Origin: Terriglobia bacterium
Lineage (GTDB): Bacteria; Acidobacteriota; Terriglobia; Bryobacterales; Bryobacteraceae
Length of the DNA stretch: 64,000 nucleotides
Direction of reading: 5' to 3'
NCBI GenBank assembly: GCA_020073345.1
Contig: JAIQFI010000004.1
Location: 124,001-188,000 of the forward strand
Shown: piece after piece, positions 57,057-64,000 of the stretch
How the letters are laid out: every line of letters begins with the position of its first letter
Numbering within the stretch: position 1 is the first letter of the stretch
Made by a program: the position numbers and the translations under genes
Notes under the pieces: generated by a model
Seen by the model: only the letters and a program-made list of their open reading frames with translations
Databases searched by the model: none
Told to the model about the DNA's origin: nothing

Positions 57057-57808
57057 AGAAATTCCTGCCGCCGCTTATCCCGTTGGTCGTCATTGCGCTC
57101 ACCGCGGAGGTGACGGTGCGCAGCGGAGCGGTGCCAAGTTACCTGGTTCCTGCTCCTAGCGCCGTGCTGCGCGCTCTGCTCGACAGCCGCGACGAACTGG
57201 CCGCCGCCATGGCGAAGACATCTGCCGCCGCTTTGATCGGTTTTGCGCTGAGCACACTCACGGGCGTCGCCATTGCGGTGTTGTTATCGTCCTCCCGCGC
57301 GATCCAGCGAGCGTTCTATCCTTACGCGGTCTTCTTCCAGACCGTGCCGATCATCGCCATCGCGCCGCTGCTGGTCATCTGGTTCGGCTACGGCATGAAA
57401 ACCGTAATCGCGTCCGCGTTTATTGTGTCGATCTTCCCGGTAATCGCCAACACGCTCACGGGGCTGCTTTCGACCGATCCTGCGCTGCGGGATCTGTTTC
57501 GGCTCTACGGCGCATCGCCCGGAGTCACGCTGGTCAAACTGCGATTTCCCGCGGCATTGCCGCAGATACTGACGGGACTGCGCGTCGCGTCGGGACTGGC
57601 TGTGATTGGGGCGATCGTGGGCGAATTCATAGGCGGCCAAGGTCTGGGATCCGTGGTGGACGTCGCCCGCACGCAGCAGCGCGTTGACAAGGTCTACGCA
57701 GCGGTGCTGCTGGCGTCCGCACTGGGCCTGGCGCTGTTTGGACTCATCAACCTGATCAGCGCATTGACGCTGCGCCGCTGGCATGCGTCCGAGGCGACAA
57801 TTGAATGA
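57053..57808 (+). CDS. ABC transporter permease (NitT/TauT/ThiX type)
   Basis: The 251-residue protein starts at GTG. It has six hydrophobic helices and the ATPase-coupling loop LFRLYGASPGVTLVKLRFPA then ALPQILTGLRVASG. FFQTVPIIAIAPLLVIWFGY and AIVGEFIGGQGLGSV are typical of BPD_transp_1 members of this group. Overlaps of 4 bp join it to the ATPase and to the binding protein gene. Confidence 0.93.
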   Translation: MKKFLPPLIPLVVIALTAEVTVRSGAVPSYLVPAPSAVLRALLDSRDELAAAMAKTSAAALIGFALSTLTGVAIAVLLSSSRAIQRAFYPYAVFFQTVPIIAIAPLLVIWFGYGMKTVIASAFIVSIFPVIANTLTGLLSTDPALRDLFRLYGASPGVTLVKLRFPAALPQILTGLRVASGLAVIGAIVGEFIGGQGLGSVVDVARTQQRVDKVYAAVLLASALGLALFGLINLISALTLRRWHASEATIE

Positions 57809-58716
57809 TGCATCGTAGATCGTTCTTGGGCGTATGTGCCGCTGCGCTGGCCGCGTGTGGGAAACCGGCCAAAATCCGCCTGGCGCTGAACTGGAAACCC
57901 GACCCCCAGTTCGGCGGCTTCTACGCCGCGCCCTACCAGAAGCATGGCCTGGACGTGGAGATTCTTCCGGGCGGCGCGGGCACGCCGACCGTGCAGATGA
58001 TCGGCGCCGGATCGGCCGAGTTCGGCATCGTCTCTGCCGACGAACTGGTGGTGGCGCGCTCCCGCGGTAACGACGTCGTCGCTCTGTTCGCGGTGTTCCA
58101 GAATTGTCCGCAAGGGATCATGGCGCATGCTTCGCGGCATTTGACTTCCATTGGCGACGTGTTGAAAGAGGGAACGCTGGCGATCCAGCACGGCCTGCCC
58201 TACGCGCGCATTCTCGAGAAGAAGTACGGATTCGATCACGTCAAGGTGGTTCCATCGCCGGGCGGCGATATCAGCGCGTTTCTGCGCGATGAGAAATTTG
58301 CACAGCAATGTTTCGTGATGTCGGAGCCGCTGCAGGCCCGGCACGCAGGCGTCGATGTGACCGTGTTTCCCGTCGCCGACATCGGCTACAACCCGTACAC
58401 TACGGTGCTCGCCGCCAACGCGGCACAGCTCAAAGGCGATCCTGATCGCGCTGCGGCTATGGTCGCTGCGGTGCGCGAGGGATGGCGGGCTTATTTGGAC
58501 GATCCGAAACCGACGAACAGCCACATGCACGATCTGAATCCGTCGATGGATGCCGCGACCTTCGCCGAAGTGGCCGGGGCGCAAAAATCATTTATCGAAA
58601 ACAGCCGGCTGGGCGCAATGACCGCCGAGCGCTGGACGACGCTCATCGGCCAGCTCGCGGATCTGGGCGACATCCCGCAGGCAATGCCGGCACAGGATTG
58701 CTTTCGTAGCCTCTAG
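57805..58716 (+). CDS. ABC substrate-binding lipoprotein, NMT1/THI5 (ThiY/RibY-like)
   Basis: The 303-residue protein has a signal with RRSFLGVCAAALAACGKPAK; the lipobox LAAC fits lipid modification, although a twin-arginine pair is also present. KIRLALNWKPDPQFGGFYAA then PYQKHGLDVEILPGGAGT is the NMT1 fold opening shared by pyrimidine (ThiY) and riboflavin (RibY) binding proteins. The ligand is therefore probably a thiamine precursor or flavin, which is inference. Its TAG stop is shared as CTAG with the convergent cytochrome gene. Confidence 0.85.
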   Translation: MMHRRSFLGVCAAALAACGKPAKIRLALNWKPDPQFGGFYAAPYQKHGLDVEILPGGAGTPTVQMIGAGSAEFGIVSADELVVARSRGNDVVALFAVFQNCPQGIMAHASRHLTSIGDVLKEGTLAIQHGLPYARILEKKYGFDHVKVVPSPGGDISAFLRDEKFAQQCFVMSEPLQARHAGVDVTVFPVADIGYNPYTTVLAANAAQLKGDPDRAAAMVAAVREGWRAYLDDPKPTNSHMHDLNPSMDAATFAEVAGAQKSFIENSRLGAMTAERWTTLIGQLADLGDIPQAMPAQDCFRSL

Positions 58717-60917
58717 CGCGGCGATGCAGGCGGAGCCGCGAGGAGAACAAAGCGCTCGCCGTCGCGGCTGGCGATATTGCTGAGCTGAGCCGGGCTGTTC
58801 ACGCCCGTTGGACGGAAGAGCTGCCGCGGAATCCCTGCCTGCAATTCGGGCCCGAGAGTGAGATCCACGGCCAGCACTCCGTTGGGCGCAAGGCCCGCAA
58901 GGCCCATGAAGAATAGTTCCTTGCCGTCCCCCCGCCAGAAGATTCCACCGAGCGCCGGGTCTTTGGACACCTGCAGTGGTTTGCCTGCGGGATTCTTGAG
59001 CGGCATTACATAGGTCGCGAAGGTTCCCGACTGGTTGGAACTGAAAGCCAGGTAACGCCCGTCGGGCGAGAAGCGCCCTCCGCGAGCGCCGGCGCCGCTG
59101 AACAACACGACCGGCTTGCGATCGCCTTCCAATGGCAGCGCATAAACGGCGTCGCCCGACCAGAAACAGAGCTGGCCATCCACCGACCAGTCGGTGATGA
59201 ACGGAGCCGGGCCCGCTGGGTGTTTATAGACTAATTCCTCTTGCCCGGACCCGTCCGACGCTTTTCGATACACCTCATTCTGGTTTGAAATATAGGCGAT
59301 CTGTTTGCCGTCGGGAGACCACACGGGCGAGGTGTGGGGAGCAGGGTCAGATGTGATTTGGGTCCCTTTGCCGTCGGAAAGGTCGAGCACCCAGACGTGG
59401 GTCTTTCCCTGATCGTTCCGGATCACGGCGACCCGCGTTCCATCGGGCGAGAGTGCGGGCTGGCTATACGAACCCTGCTCTCCCACGGTGCGAACCGCCT
59501 TCCCCTGGCGATCGACGAGAGTGATTATGCTGCGAGGCGCGATAGCGGCGGGTCTCCGCGCCGCCTGATGCTCCAGATAACGTTTGGCGGTGCCGTCCGC
59601 GCCGCCTCTCCGAATCGCTGCCTGCGCGCCGTCCGCGAGTACCTTCTGCAAGGCGGGCTCGTCTTCCTTGTTCACGGTTATCAGGTTTAGCCCCACGCCA
59701 CCCATCTCGTCGAACGATTCTTCGCCAAACAATGCCCGCTTGGGCGGATTGCTCGGGTTCCTGGGATTATCCGCGGAGTTGTCGTAGCGGAGCATCGCGT
59801 CGATGCGCGTTCCCTTAGGTAGGACGAACGTTTGCTTGTAGGTGTATTGCTCCTGCCAGTTGAAATCCCAGTCCTGGATCCAGATCAGCAGTTTGATGGA
59901 GCCGTCGGGCAGCGTCGCGGTGGCCTTGATTTCCTTGGCCAAATAGTGAGCGTGCGCTGCCGCACCGTATACCTTCACGTCCACAGGCAGCGTTAGCGAG
60001 TCTTGAATCGTATAGTTCTTTTCGCCCGGCGGAATATCGATCCCGGCGCCAAAACCGAACAGCGACGGCAGCCCGACCGCGGTCATGTTGCGTTCCGGAG
60101 CTTTGTCGGCGAAGTAAATACCCACCACCGACTTTTCGGTTTCCGGCTTGCCGGTCAGATGAAAATGCATCTGCAGCAGGAAGTCTGAGCCTTTGGGCAG
60201 CGGCATCGCGAGCTCGGCAGGCATGAACTCGGCCGTCCCGCCGACAGCCCATCCGCCTAATCCTCCTGAGTTCCCCTGACCCGGCGCGATGCCCACCGTC
60301 CCCATGCCGCCGAATCCAGGTTTCCCGTCCACACCATCGATCCTGGCCATGGATCCGGCCGGGGCGTATGCGAACAGCGCGTGATGCGCCGCCTTGCGCG
60401 CGCTGGGACGAAACTCGACCGCTCGGACCCACTTGTCTTCCTTGAGATTGAGCGGGATCACGAAATTGCGAAACACATCCGGACCGCTGGCGGGCAGTTC
60501 GAACCCGACCGGCATTTCCAGGATCAAGTCGGGTTTCCCTAAGTGCCAGCCTTCGGCGAATTGCGGCAATTTCGGCATCTTCGCGGAATCGCCTTGCGGC
60601 ATGCCCTGCTGCACCCAGTCGGCGATGGTCGCGATCTGCTGATCGGTCAGACGGCGCTCATCGGCGAATTCGCCGTAGCCATGGGTGGCGTGCCAGGGAG
60701 GCATATAGCGGGATTTCGTAACCGTGACGATCAGCGCGCTGCGCTTCTTGACGTCTTCATACGAGATGAGCGGGAACGGAGCCGCCTCACCCGGACGGTG
60801 GCACGTCACGCAGTTGTCGTACACGATCGGCGCAATGTTCTCACTGAAGGTGACTTTGTCTGCCGCCGGAAGCAGTGCAGCCATTGCGAATAAAGAAACA
60901 GCCAGTTTAGTCGTCAT
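58713..60917 (-). CDS. cytochrome c / Cu-monooxygenase-like / PD40 beta-propeller fusion protein
   Basis: The 734-residue protein is exported (signal about 1-19). Heme motif CVTCH at 36-40 with ERRLTDQQIATIADWVQQGM forms a c-type cytochrome (about 22-112). The middle (about 120-410) resembles copper type II ascorbate-dependent monooxygenase modules: AVEFRPSARKAAHHALFAY, FLLQMHFHLTG and GAAAHAHYLAKEI carry His pairs suited to two copper sites. The C-terminal part (about 465-725) holds TolB/PD40 propeller repeats such as SQPALSPDGTRVAVI and TSPVWSPDGKQIAYISNQNE. The substrate is not known. The redoxin gene lies 3 bp upstream. Confidence 0.8.
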   Translation of the reverse strand: MTTKLAVSLFAMAALLPAADKVTFSENIAPIVYDNCVTCHRPGEAAPFPLISYEDVKKRSALIVTVTKSRYMPPWHATHGYGEFADERRLTDQQIATIADWVQQGMPQGDSAKMPKLPQFAEGWHLGKPDLILEMPVGFELPASGPDVFRNFVIPLNLKEDKWVRAVEFRPSARKAAHHALFAYAPAGSMARIDGVDGKPGFGGMGTVGIAPGQGNSGGLGGWAVGGTAEFMPAELAMPLPKGSDFLLQMHFHLTGKPETEKSVVGIYFADKAPERNMTAVGLPSLFGFGAGIDIPPGEKNYTIQDSLTLPVDVKVYGAAAHAHYLAKEIKATATLPDGSIKLLIWIQDWDFNWQEQYTYKQTFVLPKGTRIDAMLRYDNSADNPRNPSNPPKRALFGEESFDEMGGVGLNLITVNKEDEPALQKVLADGAQAAIRRGGADGTAKRYLEHQAARRPAAIAPRSIITLVDRQGKAVRTVGEQGSYSQPALSPDGTRVAVIRNDQGKTHVWVLDLSDGKGTQITSDPAPHTSPVWSPDGKQIAYISNQNEVYRKASDGSGQEELVYKHPAGPAPFITDWSVDGQLCFWSGDAVYALPLEGDRKPVVLFSGAGARGGRFSPDGRYLAFSSNQSGTFATYVMPLKNPAGKPLQVSKDPALGGIFWRGDGKELFFMGLAGLAPNGVLAVDLTLGPELQAGIPRQLFRPTGVNSPAQLSNIASRDGERFVLLAAPPASPR

Positions 60918-60920
60918 ACG

Positions 60921-61427
60921 CTATTTGCCCAAGATGTCCGGAGGCACGATGTAGCACCCCAGGGCCTTCGTCTCCGGATTCGGTACCGGCTTGCCTGCCA
61001 GAACCGCGTCCAACGCATCCCGCAAGTCGTGCGCCGTGATCTGCTGGCGCGGTTTGCCGAGAGCCGCATAGAAGTTGTCGATCCGGCCGCGATACCGGAT
61101 GTCTCCCTTGGTATCGATCACGACCGCCTCCGGCGTGACTGTCGCGCGCGACCGAGTCGCGATTTTCCGCCGGCCGTCGATTATTATGGGAATTCCCGTG
61201 TATCCATACTCCTTCAAGTGCTTTTGCACAGAGGATTCGTCTATTCCCACGTCTTCATACACCAGGGAGCAACTCACGCCTTTCTTTCCGTAGTCTCCGC
61301 ACAGGTGCTGGATTTCAGGCGCGTAAGAGTTGGAAATGGGGCAGTCGCTCGAAATGAAGAACAGCACATTGGTTTTTCCCGCCGCGCAAGCGAGTCCAGC
61401 GAAAACGAAAATGTAGCCGAATCGCAT
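60921..61427 (-). CDS. exported redoxin/thioredoxin-fold protein
   Basis: The 168-residue protein has a signal peptide (MRFGYIFVFAGLACAAG) and a redoxin core NVLFFISSDCPISNSYAPEI, VQKHLKEYGYTGIPIIID, TVTPEAVVIDTKGDIRYRG and the C-terminal LDAVLAGKPVPNPETKALGC. A single Cys occupies the CxxC position (DCPIS), so it is not a normal dithiol thioredoxin. It is co-transcribed with the cytochrome/copper fusion. In some bacteria these redoxin and copper modules are joined in one protein, which suggests a joint function. Confidence 0.8.
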   Translation of the reverse strand: MRFGYIFVFAGLACAAGKTNVLFFISSDCPISNSYAPEIQHLCGDYGKKGVSCSLVYEDVGIDESSVQKHLKEYGYTGIPIIIDGRRKIATRSRATVTPEAVVIDTKGDIRYRGRIDNFYAALGKPRQQITAHDLRDALDAVLAGKPVPNPETKALGCYIVPPDILGK

Positions 61428-61431
61428 TACC

Positions 61432-61478
61432 TTGACTATTGTCGATAGTCTAGGCTACAATTGTCGATGTTCTAGGCT
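61432..61478 (+). promoter_or_regulatory. promoter and direct-repeat operator of the padR-permease operon
   Basis: TTGACT at 61432-61437 and TACAAT at 61456-61461 are spaced by 18 bp. Two copies of a 19-bp site, ATTGTCGATAGTCTAGGCT (61438-61456) and ATTGTCGATGTTCTAGGCT (61460-61478), differ at two positions and repeat with a 22-bp period. Copy 1 fills the spacer; copy 2 starts within the -10 and covers the expected transcription start. A PadR dimer on each copy would silence the operon. Confidence 0.65.
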
Positions 61479-61502
61479 TCGTTGTCAAGAGAGAATCTTC
61501 AT

Positions 61503-61832
61503 ATGCCCAAACCGTCCGATCTTCTGCAAGGCACCGTTGACTTGCTGATCCTGAGAACGCTTTCGCGCGAGCCTCTGCATGGCTGGGCGATCTCCAAACG
61601 CATCCAGCAGTTATCGGGAGAGGTGCTTTCTGTACAACAGGGCTCGCTCTATCCGGCATTGCACCGTCTGGAACAAAGCGGATGGATCGACTCGGAGTGG
61701 AAAGATACGGAACTCGGACGCAGCGCCAAGTTCTACGCGCTGACGCGTGAAGGTAAACAACAATTGGAGCGGGAAGTGGACAGTTGGAACCGGCTTTCCT
61801 CCGCCGTAGGACTCGTTCTCAAAAAGGCTTGA
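61503..61832 (+). CDS. PadR family transcriptional regulator
   Basis: The 109-residue protein starts at MPKPSDLLQGTVDLLILRTL. HGWAISKRIQQLSGEVLSVQ, QGSLYPALHRLEQSGWIDSE and RSAKFYALTREGKQQLERE are the PadR winged helix and wing. This version (DLLQGTxDLLILRTL) is the type usually paired with acidobacterial FtsX/MacB-like permeases, as here, 4 bp downstream. The TTG at 61482 is rejected because the ATG at 61503 fits the family start. Confidence 0.93.
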   Translation: MPKPSDLLQGTVDLLILRTLSREPLHGWAISKRIQQLSGEVLSVQQGSLYPALHRLEQSGWIDSEWKDTELGRSAKFYALTREGKQQLEREVDSWNRLSSAVGLVLKKA

Positions 61833-61836
61833 CCTG

Positions 61837-64000
61837 ATGTTTTGGCTCAGTGAACTGGATGAGGACCTGCGCTACGCCGGCCGGCAGTTCGCCAAGGAGC
61901 CGGGCGTCACGCTGGTGCTGCTGGTCACCATAGCCCTGGGCATCGGAGCCAATACCGGGGTGTTCAGCATCCTGAACGGGCTTCTGCGCCCTCTACCGGC
62001 GAGGTCGCCCGAGCAGCTGGTGGTGATTGCCGCTGACACCAAGGGCGACGAGACAGGCTTGCGGTTCCGCTTCTCATTTCAGGCTCTGGAGGATTTCCGG
62101 CATCAAACGGACAAGTTCAGCGATCTGTTCGCCTACTCGCCGCGCCTGGGCGGATTCAGCTTCGGCGGGAAGGCCACGCAGTTCATGTACAGCGCAGTCA
62201 CGGGAAATTACTTCTCGGCCTTGGGAGTAAAACCGGCGGCGGGCCGCTTATTGGAGCCGGGCGAAGGCGAAAACGAACACGCGCCGTTGGTGATGGTGCT
62301 CGGATACTCGTTCTGGCAAAGACGATTCGGCGGCGATCCTGACTTGGTCGGCCAGCAGGTCCAGGTGGACGGCAGGGCCGCGACCGTCGTTGGCGTCGCA
62401 TCGAAAGACTTCCACGGCGTCTATGAAGGATTGGAAATGGAAGGATACGTTCCGCTGCGGGGTTTAACCGACAACGAATGGGCTCACGAAATGTTTGTCA
62501 GCCGCAATGTGCGTCCACTGACGGTACTCGGACGCTTGAAGCCGCATGTGAGTGTGGATGAGGCGCAGTCAGAGATGAACGTGCTGACGCTCCGCATGGA
62601 AGATGAGTACCCGGCCACGGACAAGGGAACCGGCGCACGCGTGGTGCCCGAGCCGCTCGCCCGGCCGATTCCGTTGCGCACCGGAATGGAAATGTTTCCG
62701 TTCATCCGCTTCTCCCTGCTTTTTTTGGCAGCGTTGGTGCTGACCGTGGCCTGCATGAACATCGCGAATATCCTGCTGGTTCGCGCGACGGTCCGGGAGC
62801 GCGAAATGGCCATCCGAGCGGCATTGGGCTCGGGACGAGGACGTCTGATTCGTCAGACGCTGACCGAAAGCGTGCTGCTTGCACTGGTGGGAGCCCTTGC
62901 CGGCATGATCGTCGGGAAGTGGGCCAGCCAGGCGTTTGCGGATGCCCTGCCCGGTCTCGTATCGGATTTGCCTGTCCGGTTCGATGTGAGCTTCGACTGG
63001 CGCGTGTTCAGCTATGCTCTGTCGGCGGCTCTCCTCGCGGGCGGGCTCATCGGGATCTGGCCGGCTCTTCGCGTTTCGCGCACCGAGCCCGGCGCAGCGC
63101 TGCACGACGGCAGCCGCAGCAATTCGAGCGGTCCGCGGCGCCAGCGCATCCGCGGCCTGCTGGTAGCCGGCCAGGTGGCAGGTTCGCTGGTGCTGTTGGT
63201 TGCCGCCGGACTGTTCGTCCGCAGTCTCCAGCGTGCCCAAAGCCTGGATCTCGGCTATGCTCCCGATCACGTGTTGAACGCGAGGATGAATCCTCAGTGG
63301 ATCGGCTACGACAAGCAGCGAACACGCGACTTTTACAACGAACTAGAGCGAAGAGTGCAGTCTTGGCCCGAAGTGCAGTCCGCCAGCCTGGCGTTTAGCG
63401 CCCCCTTGGGATTGATCGGATCCGGAGAGAACGTCTATATCGAGGGACACGCGGTGGATCCCGGCGAACAGCCGCCTTCCGTTGGATACAACACCGTGGA
63501 TGCCCCATACTTCGACACGATGCGGATTCCGATTTTGCGTGGGCGCGCGTTCCAGGACTCAGACACCGAATCGACGCGGCTGGTTGCGATCGTCAATCAG
63601 ACCATGGCCAAGCGCTATTGGCCGAATCAGGATCCTATCGGGAAGCGTTTCCGCATGAAGTCGGCGGAATCCCCGCTGGTCGAAGTCGTGGGCGTCGCAA
63701 AGGACAGCAAATACCTGTTTGTCGTGGAAGGCTCTCTGCCGTACTTCTACGTGCCGTTCACTCAGTTATTCGCGTCGATGCGGGTGTTGCATGTGCGATC
63801 TTTGGTGGATCCCGAGACGCTGAATAGCCGCGTGGAGAGGGAAATCCATGCGCTCGACCCCGTGATGCCGGTGAGTTTTCAGACCATGGCACAAGCAGTG
63901 AACGGAGCTCAAGGCTTCTTTCTTCTTCGAGTGGGCGCGATTCAGGCCGGCGCCATGGGCCTCCTGGGACTGCTTCTGGCGGGAGTGGGGGTGTACGGCG
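61837..64000 (+). CDS. large ABC-type permease of the ADOP/MacB-FtsX type, 5' part (runs off right edge)
   Basis: The frame is open from the ATG at 61837 for 721 codons to the window end. MFWLSELDEDLRYAGRQFAK is the conserved N-terminal block, then VTLVLLVTIALGIGANTGVF (first helix) and a MacB-type periplasmic domain (about 60-265). The core helices include LFLAALVLTVACMNIANILL with VRATVREREMAIRAALGSGR. A second, duplicated half (RGLLVAGQVAGSLVLLVAA onward) is under way at the edge. The fused ATPase is missing, which is usual for these permeases. The role is unknown; controlled by the PadR directly upstream. Confidence 0.92.
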   Translation, partial: MFWLSELDEDLRYAGRQFAKEPGVTLVLLVTIALGIGANTGVFSILNGLLRPLPARSPEQLVVIAADTKGDETGLRFRFSFQALEDFRHQTDKFSDLFAYSPRLGGFSFGGKATQFMYSAVTGNYFSALGVKPAAGRLLEPGEGENEHAPLVMVLGYSFWQRRFGGDPDLVGQQVQVDGRAATVVGVASKDFHGVYEGLEMEGYVPLRGLTDNEWAHEMFVSRNVRPLTVLGRLKPHVSVDEAQSEMNVLTLRMEDEYPATDKGTGARVVPEPLARPIPLRTGMEMFPFIRFSLLFLAALVLTVACMNIANILLVRATVREREMAIRAALGSGRGRLIRQTLTESVLLALVGALAGMIVGKWASQAFADALPGLVSDLPVRFDVSFDWRVFSYALSAALLAGGLIGIWPALRVSRTEPGAALHDGSRSNSSGPRRQRIRGLLVAGQVAGSLVLLVAAGLFVRSLQRAQSLDLGYAPDHVLNARMNPQWIGYDKQRTRDFYNELERRVQSWPEVQSASLAFSAPLGLIGSGENVYIEGHAVDPGEQPPSVGYNTVDAPYFDTMRIPILRGRAFQDSDTESTRLVAIVNQTMAKRYWPNQDPIGKRFRMKSAESPLVEVVGVAKDSKYLFVVEGSLPYFYVPFTQLFASMRVLHVRSLVDPETLNSRVEREIHALDPVMPVSFQTMAQAVNGAQGFFLLRVGAIQAGAMGLLGLLLAGVGVYG

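Overview
This is a dense, high-GC stretch of a Gram-negative (diderm) chromosome, most likely from the Acidobacteriota and perhaps near the Solibacter/Bryobacter group. Evidence for a diderm is lpxD, BamA, Skp, a secretin, an HtrA protease and an RND pump. The acidobacterial guess rests on habits of that phylum: a PadR regulator feeding a large FtsX/MacB-type permease, a BlaI/M56 pair carrying TonB-type domains, ECF/anti-sigma units with secreted partners, and cytochrome c/copper-monooxygenase-like proteins. The placement is inference. I found no rRNA, tRNA, CRISPR array, insertion sequence, integrase or phage gene. No gene-free stretch exceeds about 160 bp.

Layout. 1-2414: start of lpxD (leaves the left edge), a membrane-anchored methyltransferase, and a PadR regulator with a clear operator, coupled to a Wzz-like membrane protein. 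2449-7722: an aromatic-acid catabolic cluster resembling the protocatechuate 4,5-cleavage pathway (LigK-like aldolase, fused LigBA-type extradiol dioxygenase, LigC dehydrogenase), flanked by an ornithine-cyclodeaminase-like enzyme and a DUF1932 dehydrogenase. 7719-10439: fluoride channel CrcB, its DUF190 companion and uvrB. 10563-13064: a receiver protein that lacks the phospho-acceptor Asp, then a GAF/PAS sigma-54 activator. 13141-18477: hydrolase, YggS and GT4 in an overlapping operon, then an orphan secretin divergent from a winged-helix AAA ATPase. 18505-23093: YceI, a peptidoglycan-binding protein, HtrA, an M20 peptidase and an EVE protein, all on the minus strand. 23250-26570: an exopolysaccharide trio (Wza-like, Wzz-like, tyrosine kinase). 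26601-32204: a ketoacyl synthase, a small membrane protein, BamA and Skp. 32208-35636: lpd, lipB and a 2-oxoacid dehydrogenase E2. 35736-39104: ECF sigma, anti-sigma, a secreted protein and a POTRA protein with no barrel. 39143-43307: scpA, scpB, rluB-like, a Tat-type HAD, a peroxiredoxin and thiE. 43285-47196: RmlC-like epimerase, GT2, and BlaI/M56. 47242-49428: ferredoxin, its reductase and a CADD-like diiron protein. 49449-56156: two MFS transporters overlapping tail to tail, a lone PNKP-type kinase, an RND pump and a PilZ-like protein. 56292-58716: an ABC uptake system of the NMT1/ThiY type. 58713-61427: a cytochrome c/Cu-monooxygenase-like/beta-propeller fusion with a redoxin. 61503-64000: PadR and the start of a large permease that leaves the right edge.

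Themes. The envelope is served throughout: LPS, BamA/Skp, HtrA, polysaccharide export and a POTRA scaffold. Small repressors (PadR twice, BlaI once) sit beside their presumed targets, with visible operators overlapping the promoters. Two genome-architecture patterns recur: short tandem duplications across stop codons, and convergent genes whose 3' ends overlap, three of them by sharing a palindromic stop (TTAA or CTAG). All functions are read from sequence by family recognition. Nothing was searched or computed against a database.
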